Positions 32,727 to 44,285 of a stretch of 64,000 bases of DNA are shown here, piece after piece. This DNA is from Whalleya microplaca (Eukaryota; Ascomycota; Sordariomycetes; Xylariales; Xylariaceae), in contig MU385743.1 of NCBI GenBank assembly GCA_022497155.1, positions 452,810-516,809 of the forward strand, read 5' to 3'. The notes below the pieces were generated by a model that searched no databases, was not told where the DNA came from, and saw only the letters and a program-made list of their open reading frames with translations. A program made the translations under genes and the position numbers. How positions within the stretch are numbered: the first letter of the stretch is position 1; the number at the start of each line of letters is the position of its first letter.

Positions 32727-34205
32727 TGGCTTCACGCGTCACGACTATCGTGAGGATGGAATTCCATCGTGTTATGGCTTAAACCCACCACTTTGGTTTA
32801 ATTGGCGAATGACGCCACCTGTGGGAACTCCGTTGGTTATGGCTTTCTGCATGGAACTAGGAAACTTTCAGACCGCCTCACCCGATATGGGTGGCCGCAA
32901 TCAGTTGACCGCCGCCCCTAGCCGGGGCTTCGGCACGGAATTCTCGTGGGGACAACTGTCCATGCCGGACGCGTTTGGCGTTGATGGCAATCGCGTCAGG
33001 TTTGGTTCCGATGTATTATCTTGCTGTAAAATTATGTGGCTTAGTAATCTTTTACATGAAATTGAGGCGGAGTTGAGCTTCTACTCGACTATCGAATTTC
33101 ACACGAACCTAGGGTTACCTAAGAATAGATATTCGTCCCACGTCAGTGATATACTTCTATTAGGTGGCTAAGGTTCTGAAACATTGACACGTTATTTCCC
33201 ACAGTCACCTAAGCAAACGTCACCAGCCAAAGATTTTCAAGAACCAAACTGGCCTGATAAATGCATATAAAAGAAGGCTGAGCGGCTGATGTCCTATACA
33301 ATACCTAGAATCGGAAGGTAAAATGAGACTGGCCAACCTGGTGACAAGCCATCAAGGAGATATAATCTTCGGCTAGGTATCATCGTATTGCATTTAACGG
33401 TGTGAAGAATCCATATATTATATCCCGAACGAGAAACGAATGATCCAAATAGGACAACTGCAGACCGTTATGATGTATGTAGACACAAATGGAAAGTAGC
33501 TCCTGAAGAGAGACAGACACCGAGTCTGGACCTGTCAGAGCCTGTCCTGCCTGTCAAAGCTGGGGCAGTTGGGGGAGGTGGGAGATCCAGCCCCACACGA
33601 GCTTAATTAGTGGTCCAAGCTCCCTTAGCTCCCGCATCTCCCCTGCCCCTCGGCCTGTCTGCCCCTCACCCACTTCCCTTCGGGCACTCATGAGGTACTT
33701 GATCGACTATGATGAGTCGTACAGTCTCTACCTATCTATGACATTTCTTAATGAAAATAATACAGAATTACGTACTTTGGCATGGCCTGTAATTAAAGCA
33801 ATATTTGAATTTTGAAAGAATTAATCCTCCGCCTTTTCACTCCCCTGTCGACCCTGTTGGAGGCTAGGTAGATCTAGTACATACGAAATAGTACCTATGG
33901 TTATGTACAACTTTTTAGTGGGACACCTTTTTTATCCCGCGCCGGCCGCGGTGGTTGGGCCGCCAGCCTTCACAATTCTACATACAGCACCACATCCACT
34001 CTGCCACTTCACACAGCCAGCCTCTCCATTCTGCGACTATGAAGAAAACTGCCGCCAGCAGGAATTTTATTCTTAGTCTTTCCCATCATGCATTCCTCAA
34101 ACCTGCACCTGCAAGAAGCCATCTGTTGTGCGACTAATTGGCGTTACCTAACTGGACCAGTTTAGCCGCAAGTCTTAGTCGCAAGTCTAAGTCCCAAGTC
34201 TAAGT
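32727..34205. other. Intergenic: MARVEL 3' flank and DUF3433 promoter
   Basis: About 1.5 kb. A C-rich block with repeated CCTGTC/CTGCC words lies at 33525-33680. The 150 nt before 34206 contain three AAGTCTAAG-like repeats (34170-34204). No gene supported. Confidence 0.5.
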
Positions 34206-37104
34206 ATGAACTACGAAAACCTCGACTTGGACTACGTCGACCCCAATCGTATGTCCATGCTGCCCATTCTGCGAATCACTTCATGATAAGCTTACTCTTG
34301 TTGGTTATGTAGGACTATTTCCACCGGACAGACCCGACACCTCAACGTCCACCATCACTCAGGAGCCGACGACGGCATCACAGGTCACGATTCTGCACGA
34401 CCCCAGGCTCGTGGACACCAGACTCGAGCCTGGCTGGGCTATGAATCAGGGGACACCATCCCCTTCGACTCATCCCAGTGATCTTCCCTACGGGGCAACG
34501 CCACCTCCAGCTCCAACACCTCCCTCTGCACCATCTGAACCTGAACTCTATGGGCCCGACCGTCTCTTTGGCTACCAGTCTGCCACAGACGAGAATGCGA
34601 GTCGCTCGCTGATACCCAGCCCCGCCATACGCATCGACCAGCCGCAGACAATTCCAATGGCCTTTCCTCAGGACGCTTTATTTATGAGGGACTTCAAAGA
34701 CGATTTAACAAGGGCTGCTGGCGTAGTCACTCCTGGAGTCGACGATGGCCCCTATATCCGATACGCTTTGGATGCCCTGACCCGTAGTCGCCATGATAGT
34801 CGAGATTTGTCGGGGCTTCGGTCATCTTATAGTGACGAATCATTTCGTCCCAGGCACCACTTCACGCCTATCGCGGGCCCCAGTCGCTTTGAGCCTCCTC
34901 CCGAGGCCCGTCTGCCGCCTGAGGTTAGCAGAGATGACGATGCGATTCCGAGTGCCTGGAATTTCACCCCTTCCAATTCTACATCTACACCAAGCCCCCT
35001 GACGGCCGAGGAAGAGCTCCAGGCAAGACGGATGCGTCGAGAGGAGTTGAGAAAGCTCTTCCCAGGCGACCCTCAGATGTATGAAGGCTGGAAGATGGAT
35101 ACACTTCAGCGCGATCGTATTCTTCGTCCATCCTCTCCTGACGTGGTTGAACGTCCCCCTGAACGCACCCTTCCGAGGAACGCCGAGCATTGGGTGGCTC
35201 AGCCTGACACGTTTGCTGACCTGGAGAAGGCTCAACACCCTCACCGTGCCCCTCCCCTGACGTTCAAACCCTGGATATTACGATCGCAATCTTTGTTGCT
35301 ATTTATGACGCTATGTATATTGATGATTGCCGCTTTGATATTTTGCGCTGTCTATTCCGCCAGCCACCATGGATTTACGAAGTATGCCGGTACGATCTAC
35401 GGTGGCCAATATTTTCTGTTTCGGATTTTGCCACAGCTATTGGCAGCTGTGATGCTTATTTATGCGCAATGTGTTGTTACAGCGGCGTTCCGTGTTTTGC
35501 CGTTTTCCATGATGGCCTCTGATGACCGCCAGCAACGGCGCAATACTGTTTTTCTGCCTTTATACCCCAAGTCGTTTCTCTGGCCGCAGCTTGTTGGCAG
35601 CTGGAACATCTGGATACCCATATTCAATGTTTGGCTTTTGAATTTCACGGTTCCGCTGCAAAGCAGCCTTTTCACCGTCATACTTGTGGACGGTACCTGG
35701 ACGTGGGCCACCGTGCAGGGTGTGGCGTGGACGCTGGTGGCACTGTATGTGTCTTTGCTTTTGTCGCTAGTCGTCGTATTCGTCACTTGGCGCCACCGGA
35801 GGACCGGGATGATGAGAGGTTGGGACCTCCGGACTCTCGCGGATATTATCTTTCTTGTGTCTCAGAGCAACTCGTTGCCGCAATACCGCGGGCTCGAGAA
35901 GACTGCGAAACGGCGAAAGATGAGGCGGAATCTCAGTGGCACTGCTGAGAGGCTCGGCTATTGGTTTGCCCCTGAAGCCCCCGAAAACGAGACGTGGTAC
36001 GGTATTGGAGTCCCTACCAGTGAACATGACCTCGAAGTTGAGAAGATGGACAACGAGGATTGGGCCAATCGACGGCAAGAAGGAGCCCCATCAGTCGCAT
36101 CATCCGAAGCCGGCGATCCACCCAGCGCCCTTAGCATACGTGGTCGTTATCTTCCGTGGTGTTTCCGCGACAACCAGCTTGTTATTTTCACCGTCGCATG
36201 CACCCTTCTCTTGATCGCTCTCTTCGCCGTTTCGTTCGCCCACCCGACTGATGTGCGCAATGGCTTCCTTCCCGGTGTCAGCTCTGGGCCTACCGCCGGC
36301 GCCTTCTCCCCCGCCGATTTCCTCTACTCTTTCGTCCCTTCGCTCATCGGCATGATATTCTTCCTCCTGTTTCAGTCTCTAGATCTCACTCTACGCATCC
36401 TGACCCCGTGGGGAGAGCTTGCCCGCCCGGAGGGTTCACGGGCAGAGAAATCGCTTCTTCTGGATTATCCTGCATGTCTGCCGTTCCAGGTGACATACAA
36501 GGCCCTCAGGAACAGGCATTGGCGTGTTGCTTTCGTGTCTCTACTATCCACACTGCTCATCCTGGTGCCCGTACTAGCCGGCGGCATATTCCTAGCCCTA
36601 ACAACCCCCTCCGGCATCGTGCGCATGTTCCCCAACATCCCCACCTTCGCGATCGTGCTCTCCCTGCTCATCCTCTACGTCTTAGCCCTGATCGCCCTGA
36701 TCCCCGCGCGCAAGCAGTTCCGGCTGCCCCACGCCGTCACCTGCCCGGCCGAAGTCCTGAGCTTCTGCTGCAACGAGCAGCTGCGCACGGACGCCGCCTT
36801 CGACTTCGACCGCGTGGGCGAGCACGCCGAGCTGCGCGCGCAGCTCGACGCGGGCCGCGACTGGCACCGCCAGGGCCGCTGGACTTTTGGTTCCGGGCGC
36901 AATGACGACGAGAGGCTCGGCATCAAGCGGCTCTCGCGGTACACGGTCAACCCGAAGAGGCTGCGCGCGTACGATCAGAGGGTCCGCGGAGGCGGCGGGC
37001 GGCTTGGCTCGGCGGAGGCGGCGGGGTCGGCGAGTGTTGAGGAGGGGGGGAAGCCGAGGAGCCCGCTGCCGTATGGGAGTCGGGAGTTGTTCGGGCGGTG
37101 CTGA
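34206..37104 (+). CDS. Large multi-pass membrane protein with duplicated DUF3433-type core
   Basis: Two exons, 34206-34248 and 34313-37104, phase 1 across a 64-nt GTATGT..TAG intron, giving 944 residues. Exon 1 encodes only 14 codons (MNYENLDLDYVDPN). Residues 1 to about 330 are Pro/Ser-rich and cytoplasmic-looking. The first membrane block starts near 331 (KPWILRSQSLLLFMTLCILM). It is followed by a pattern of helices and a conserved LPFSMMASDD..LPLYPKSFLWPQ region. A second similar block begins with YLPWCFRDNQLVIFTVACTL and repeats the layout (LRILTPWGELARPEGSRAEKS). The duplication is characteristic of fungal DUF3433 proteins, whose function is unknown. The last 120 residues are GC-rich at third positions and hydrophilic. 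No ATG precedes the main open frame without exon 1. Confidence 0.85.
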
Positions 37105-37277
37105 GCTGATCAGGGGTTGGGGGTGATCCCTTTTTTGGAAAAAGATATTTGCTCTTCCATCTGCGTTCTGCATTTTTAGATTTTGGTTTAAAGATCGATC
37201 TTTGGTTATTTACGTACAAACACTGCATAGGGGGAGCGAGTTGAGTTGCTAATGGGGCTGTACAGTACGACTACACG

Positions 37278-37390
37278 GAACGGATTACGGGTTTATGGGT
37301 TACGGATTACGGGTTATGGGCTACGGGTTATGGCGAATCATGGTTTATGGTAATAACGGCTTATGGCTTATGGATTACGGCGTTTTATGG
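37278..37390 (+). repeat. Degenerate telomere-like TTAYGG(G) repeat
   Basis: About fourteen occurrences of TTACGG, TTATGG, TTACGGG or TTATGGG in 113 nt, in one orientation, just downstream of the DUF3433 gene. The fungal telomere unit is TTAGGG; here the fourth base is a pyrimidine in every copy. Confidence 0.8.
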
Positions 37391-37473
37391 ATACGAACTT
37401 ATGAGGGCGTTACGAGATTGGGGATCCGGACTTGTTTCTTGCACAGAAAGACGCACTTTTACGATTCTATGAG

Positions 37474-37476
<3 letters not shown>

Positions 37477-37509
<33 letters not shown>
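37477..37509 (+). repeat. (GA)n microsatellite
   Basis: Sixteen uninterrupted GA dinucleotides. Confidence 0.95.
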
Positions 37510-37511
<2 letters not shown>

Positions 37512-40500
37512 AGTAGCAGCGATTGCGTTTATAGAGCTTGTTTAATTTGATTGGGTGTGTGTCTGGATTTGCTATAGAAGTTTGGATGTTTGGTGTCACG
37601 TATGGATTGGTTGCGTGTGTCTATGTGGAAAGTATGCACTTGGAGAGGTGGTGCTGGTGAGTTTAGATACAGAATTAGACTTGGATGTTGAGTCCGTTTG
37701 TGTGCTGGAAATGTTCTAGACGAGAATTATTCTAAATGTGAAGCATTTCAGATAAGAAGTCGTGGTGACTGACTAGTGACCTAACATCCCATCCGTGCAC
37801 CGCATCAGCTAGCACGAGATACCAAGCTATCGATCTTATCATTTATTTTCGTAGATTTCTAGGACGTGAATCGTCGAGTGGTAGCGCTAAACGTATACAC
37901 ACTATCATAGTTGTGACAATATCTCCCTCGGAGATTAGGCGTGGTGTATACGTGTAACACGAAAGTTATCTATTTGCTGGGTTTAATTTCCGTGCTGGGG
38001 AATATCCGTAGTTGCTTTGTCTTATACTAATATCACAGGTGTTGGAGATTAAACTCTGAACATGTTTAACTTGAACTAATATTACTTTTGCAAGTTGAAT
38101 TTTGGATTTTGTGAGAGGAAGGCTGTGAAGTTTTTGAGTTTAGATGCTGTATGTTTCTGCATACACACTGCCATTGGTGGGGGGATACCATATGGTGTTG
38201 GCTTCCCATCAGTCTATCTTTTTGAACTACACGATGAAGTAAGTCTTAGGTTTTGGTTCTGCAGCATTATCGATTCCTCTAGAGCCGAATCTTTCTTCAG
38301 GATCATGAATTGGATCAAGATGATCAGTAAATTATAGGCCAGACCTAGGTACTAGAAAAGGTACCTCTGCATATATCATGATAACACATTCTAGTCACGA
38401 AGCAAAAGACACAAAGTTTGTTCAAACGCATACTCTCGTCTTATAAGTGTAGTTCCACTACATGATTGGTAGCGAGGTCGTTGCACAACAATCACTAGTT
38501 TCCTTACACTTAGACATACACCACTTTCGACTTTAAGCATCTAGAGGTATCAATTGAATCATTTTATTTGCATCGGTCTATTCGATTTTAAGTTACGGTA
38601 AATAGCCTTTAATCGTCCGGCCAAAGTGCTGTCGACTGTGTTTAGTTACTGTCACATATTTGCTAGTCTGCAAAAGCAACCTCAGTTCATTGGTCACCCG
38701 ATCCGAAACAGCAACAGAAAGAGACAAGACCGAAGGATTCAATTTCACATTCCGAGTCCTTCCTTCTGATGTCGGGATGCGTCTCGTTACACCATCTCCG
38801 AAACGCTCTCGGCACCACCTACTTCACCCTGGGGGGCTGACGTCCACGAAGTTCCGGCCCCGACCCGAGACTCTGGATCCATTCCACGGAACGAGGAACA
38901 AACGACGAAATGACGCCAGAACTACATCAGCAGCTCGCGTAAACCATTTTTAGGAACCTGCACCGCTGGAATCTACAGGCCCGGATCATCATCACCGTAA
39001 TGCGATGTTGGGTTCTCGGGAGGTTCCAACGCGTCCCAGAGAAATCGCTCTCTGTTCTGGAACCGACATACACGTGTGGTGTGTGTAGGCGTCGCGGTCC
39101 CAGTTGGTCGCCATATAGCGAGGCTCATCTGCAGGCTCCGCTCCGCTGTTCTGCGTGATTTCTATCTATAGTCGACATTGTTCTCTGTAGAATGTTCGGC
39201 GAAATATGAAACCAACTGCCAAGGCCTAGGTGCAGCTACCAACATATTGACTGCATCGGCCTTGGTACGCTGTAGGTAAATCCAGTGCAATGCGCATTGA
39301 GAAGAGATCAGGTGCTAGTTGTAAGGAGATAAACCTCCATATAGGGTTGTCGAATGTGTGACTAGTGAAAGGACAAACTTCACCAAAAGGGTGTGAAGGG
39401 AGAGAGGATGTCTGTCGTGAGGGGTTAGAGATAGGAAGAGTTCTTGAAGTTCCCTTGCCAAACCCAGTTTCGTTTTACACTCTAGACCTATCTTTTTTCT
39501 GCTCGCCCTGGCAACTTTATGGATCTGGTAAGACTACCTTGTTTGAGAATGGATTATACGAGATACGTGTGTAAACTTCGGAATTGGTCCTGAAATAGTA
39601 TAGGTAAGCAGTGAAATCCTGCTGCTAGGGTTGAAATACCTGAGGTTCTTGGTGGATTGAACCCTAGTGTTTATGCCGTTCAAAATAGATTCGATCTACG
39701 CCTGCGAATAAATTGTAAGCACAGCAGGATTCACATCAACCAACCTATGTATACCAAACATTTCATCTCGTATGTTGCAAAGTTGATACGGAATAAGTAG
39801 TGTGATCTGAAAAAGATAGAGTGCACAAAACCAAGCTAGTCGATGTGTCGCAGGGATCCAATTCTAACGGCTGCTAGGGTGCTAGGGTTACCTGAATATA
39901 CCGATGTAGAGAGCGTCAGGGCAGGTCTCCACCCCTCATTAACTCCCCAGGGCTCCCCTTTCTTCCCCATAAACCACCACGGACCGATTTGGTTACACTA
40001 TTTGACCTAGGGACGCCGTATAGTAACATATTTTCAGAAACAGCTCGGTACGGGCAACCGAAAATCAATAGGCAAATTGACCTCGTCTTGAGCTGTAAGA
40101 CGCGGCCGCTCTTAGTAAAGTAACAATGTTTCAACATATAGTCGTTCGCTGCTTGATACTCGAGAAGATCTACTATGCTCAGGTCCTCATCTTCACAGGG
40201 CCGAGACAGAACTACAATCAGATTTCGTAATTAATTGCTCATAATTTTTTTTTCATGAACTTCAGACGAGGCTGACAAGCGTTGGCTACTCATCACATAT
40301 GTAGGTGATAGGAGGCCGCTCATCGCCACCAACTCACTACTGTGTATGTACATACGTCGCAAGACAAGTGATATGTCTATTGGACGATCTGTTCAATCAA
40401 ATGCCACAAACCGCCGATCACCCGCGCGGCCCTCGGAGCCTCAATCGGAAAAAAATAAAAATTGAAGGACACCAGGGCCACTACTCACAACGCTCCAAGA

Positions 40501-41747
40501 GTCGATGCTTTGCAATTGGCTGTGATGTCGAAGCCGTTTGATGTCTCGGTGCTTCGGACGCACTCTAATTCTCTTGGTCAACCATCAACAACATCTATTG
40601 CCCGAAAAGAAAACACCAAAAACAGTATCAGTCAGCGCCGTCAACATGCAGCTCCCGTAAGCTCAACCCACTGCTTCACATATACGCCGTACGCTAGAGT
40701 TTGAGCAGGAGGTAATCTGGCGCGTGCAGCGTTGGCAGCATCTCCATGCTAAAACCAGCGAGGCAAAAAAAGAAAGAGATCTGTCTTATGGGAAAATCTG
40801 GCTCTCAAGCGCGCTTCTAACGGTGTCCCTACATACTACTACGCGTCTGTCTCCCTTCTGATTTGCGACCCGTCACTTCAGAGGGCAGCAATTCTAGGCC
40901 CGAGTCCTCCTAGTGGCAGATGTGGTGGCTGGAATGAGAAGAGAGGGACCGACACCCGACACATTCTTCCCGGTAGGTTAGATGGATCCCTTCCGTATAA
41001 CCCTTCAACTGTTTTGTTTGGTGTTTCGATCAGATTCGTTTTTCATGTTGACGATGATGGATGGCATCAGCTCCTGACTACTGCAAGAAGCCAGTGTATT
41101 CTTGTGTGCGTTACCCAATTTTTCTTCTTTTCCACCCCCTTGCCACCAACATGCAGACGGACCCCGGAGGCTATTGTCATTTTTGACCAGGCCTCCCGTC
41201 AAGCACCGTTTGTTCTCTTATGCACCAGGTTGTTTTTTGCGGAGCCTAGCTGCATTCCGTGGCTCTAGCCCATGACGTCTTGGGTCTTCCGATTGGAGAA
41301 TCGATGAATAAGATCCAGATGCGAGATCTCACATAAGACACACAATTGGAAGGTGTGCAGAGGAGCCATTGGAATCTCCCTTACTGTTATGCATTTTGCA
41401 CAAACATTTTTTCTCTCCTGCTCGGACGCCTCTAGACCCATAACGCGACTCAGGGGGAGCTTCGTCAATAGTTGCTTTAATATCCCTACCGGCCCCAAGC
41501 CCTGTTGATTGATTCATATTCTGGCTTGGTTACCCCCCGCTTGTCTCTTCTCTTCGTTGCTTATATGGTCTATATCCTGCCCTCGTCGATCTGGATCTAC
41601 GACCTGGTGGTCTATCTTCCCGACCTATGCTGTCTTAGTAGGACACCAACTTCCTTGGAGGATACTCTATAAACCCTCACAACCCGTCATAGGGACTCAG
41701 AGTTCGATTGCGATCTTGATCGATCTTTCAGACTCATCACGATCATC

Positions 41748-42977
41748 ATGGAATCTACCAGCCCCTTCGAGATGTCGTACCAAGAAAGATTTGCTGTCGG
41801 TGCCGGGAAAGGGGCAGTGGGGGCCGTTTCAACAAAGCCATCAAGGCGCTCGAACCTGAATACCAACTATTCATATCCTAAGCTAGATGGTCATATCAGT
41901 CGACATGAACCTAGCGATAGTCGATCATCGCTGACGTCGACTGGCTCGGTGCCGGGAATGACAGATTCGTCTGATTCGGAGGTGTCATTCGATGATGACT
42001 GCAGCTACAACACATCAGCTAGCGAGTTGTGGGATAGCTTCTGGCCAGATAACACAACTGTCCTTGATGAGCGATATCCCGCTGTGCTGCGGACATCCCA
42101 GACGCAAGACTATTTCGCAAAGTCATTCCCGAAGCATCGGTCCCATAATTCGGAAGATGACACTATCACATTATCACACCCGGCGCAAGACTCGAAGGCC
42201 ATCGGCACCAAATGTGAGCTTCTCGGACCACCTTCAGCCTCGCCTCCGCGCCCGGCATCCAGAAGAAGCCAGGTTACATATTCCGTCTACCCAAAACCTC
42301 AACCTATCAATCTTCAGCGTATCCACCTCCCTCCCCGCACTTCATCGCTAAATTCAGAACCGCCTTCACCACCGCGGCGGCAGCCAAACTTGAAGACCAG
42401 CAAGTCGAGCACAAACCTCACATCTCTCAAATCCAGCAAATCATCCCACAATCTACGCACTCAGCAATCCTTCTACACGACTGCACCTCCGCCCTCCAGC
42501 CAGGCCCCAGTAGCCACCAGATCCGTCCCAGTTTCACCTGCCTTTCCTCCCCCCTTACCTAAGACTCTACGGCCCTCGAACTCAGCTTTCAACCTTCGCG
42601 ACACCAAGCGGCGGCCAAGCCAAACGCAGGTGCAGCATAACGCCACTGCCCCTCTATCTCCCCTACTACCACCTCCAACCTCACTACCACCCATGCCGCG
42701 TCCGCAACTGGAGCGCTTCGTCTCCGTCTTCGAGCACGACTCCGACGCCGAGTCCGACGCAGCTCCAAACGGCGCCGGCTTCGCGAAGCGCATCGCACGA
42801 GGTCTGCACAAGAAGAGCGCTAGCGAGAAGAGGGGCAGCGGGGAGCGGCGCGCTGGTAACGGTATCATGGGAGGCGCGGATGCCGATGAGAAGGATAAGG
42901 AGGATCGACGGGGCGAGAGCCCCGCGCGCAAGAGGGGTGGGAGCCTCGGCCGGATCCTGGGGCTTAAGAGCCGCTAG
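41748..42977 (+). CDS. Disordered hypothetical protein, conserved-looking N-terminus
   Basis: Intronless, 409 residues. The N-terminal 130 residues contain the least repetitive part, with MSYQERFAVGAGKGAVGAV, SDSEVSFDDDCSYNTSASEL and WDSFWPDNT. The rest is Ser/Pro/Lys-rich: several SKSS repeats (TSKSSTNLTSLKSSKSSHNL), Pro runs, and a very basic end (KKSASEKRGSGERR ... KRGGSLGRILGLKSR). The composition suggests a phosphorylated, intrinsically disordered protein, possibly nucleic-acid or membrane binding through the basic tail; that is inference only. No family is recognised. GC content at third positions is high only in the last 90 codons. Confidence 0.75.
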   Translation: MESTSPFEMSYQERFAVGAGKGAVGAVSTKPSRRSNLNTNYSYPKLDGHISRHEPSDSRSSLTSTGSVPGMTDSSDSEVSFDDDCSYNTSASELWDSFWPDNTTVLDERYPAVLRTSQTQDYFAKSFPKHRSHNSEDDTITLSHPAQDSKAIGTKCELLGPPSASPPRPASRRSQVTYSVYPKPQPINLQRIHLPPRTSSLNSEPPSPPRRQPNLKTSKSSTNLTSLKSSKSSHNLRTQQSFYTTAPPPSSQAPVATRSVPVSPAFPPPLPKTLRPSNSAFNLRDTKRRPSQTQVQHNATAPLSPLLPPPTSLPPMPRPQLERFVSVFEHDSDAESDAAPNGAGFAKRIARGLHKKSASEKRGSGERRAGNGIMGGADADEKDKEDRRGESPARKRGGSLGRILGLKSR

Positions 42978-43760
42978 GTGCACAATCCTGGAGGGTTCTG
43001 AGTTGAGTATGTACTACGGGTTGTAACGATTTGGACATGGGAATGGCGCAGGCGTGTATTATCACCAGCACAGCACCTCTTTTCTTGTGTATTCATTTTA
43101 CGAACATGGGCCTTGGAGCCTAACCCAACCCTGGAGGGAGGCAGTCTGTTGTACGCATTACGGATGGGTTTTTGTACGAGTGATGCCACTTTTTGCATGG
43201 ACGACGACGATGATGGGTTGTACGGGAAGGAATAAAGGGGGGTATGAAGAGCGCAAACTAGATCTCAGCGCAACCGGGCAACCGGATCGACTACAGAACA
43301 AGAAGAAAACACAGAAGAGAAGGAATTGCATACAGCACAGGAAGTGCATACCTATCATCACGATCAAATTGGATCAGATCTCCTTTGTAGATAGATAGAC
43401 ATCACTACACACCCACGCGCAGGCGAGGGCACGCACGGAAAGAGAAGAAGAAAGAAAAACAACAGACGATCGGCTAGGGGGTTGCGAGACCCGACCTACA
43501 TATCTACCTACCTATCTATCACAACTACCTACACGAAACAACGAAGACCACGGCGGCGATGACGACGATACTACTTTACACACGCGACACACATTCCTAC
43601 ACTTTACACATGATGCATGACGGGGCCGGAAGGGAACGGGGGATCTACGCATGGGCGGCGACGGTGGCGTCTCTTTTCAGTCAGCCTGTTGAAATTGTCA
43701 CGGTCATTTATCGAATGAAGCTTTCTTATCTACCACTTATTTCGACGATGTTCGAGCATC

Positions 43761-43783
43761 TTGATTTGATTTGATTTGATTTG
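43761..43783 (+). repeat. (TTGAT)n microsatellite
   Basis: Four perfect TTGAT units followed by a partial. Confidence 0.9.
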
Positions 43784-43920
43784 TTCTGTTTTCCCTTCGT
43801 GTGTTGTACCACATTTCTGGAATGAGAGGACGATGTGTAGTTAGGCGAGCAGACAGGCAGACAGGCAAGTGGGCAGTAAGCGAGAATAGTTTGAGCATAA
43901 CATAACATAGCATCTACCAA

Positions 43921-44010
43921 TCTACCTACCTATCTATCTATCTATCTATCTCAATATCTATCTACAGAATAAATGTATTCTATCTATCTACCCAGCTATC
44001 TACCTCCGCT
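43921..44010 (+). repeat. (CTAT)n / CTACC microsatellite
   Basis: Runs of CTAT tetranucleotides interrupted by CTACC and a short AT-rich spacer. A similar run sits at 43499-43520. Confidence 0.85.
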
Positions 44011-44262
44011 CTCCTACTCAGCTGCTTGGTAAAACACGTCGCATGCAACGCAACGCTGTCCCTCCCACCTTGCCCACCCAGCCCACGCACGCATGAATGA
44101 CACGCCTTGCATGCGTCCATGCATGCACGGGGGCAATTGGGGCTTAAGACACTTTCCCCGTTGGCATCCGCGGGATTGCCAGGGGTTTCCTGCTGCTGCC
44201 GCCGGGTCTGGAAGTTCGGGCTCGCGGGTCTAGATTGCTATCGACCGGCTCCAGGCCCAGAG

Positions 44263-44285
44263 CGGTCGGTCGGTCGGTCGGGCGG
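44263..44285 (+). repeat. (CGGT)n microsatellite
   Basis: Five consecutive CGGT units ending in GGGCGG. Confidence 0.9.

Larger units (their letters stand above)
37105..41747. other. Long intergenic stretch with simple repeats, no gene supported
   Basis: About 4.6 kb. Contains telomere-like TTAYGG(G) repeats at 37278-37390 and a (GA)n tract at 37477-37509. A short inverted-repeat structure spans 39022-39064. A C/T-rich stretch near 41500-41740 is probably the leader of the next gene. No open frame has convincing coding character. Confidence 0.5.
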
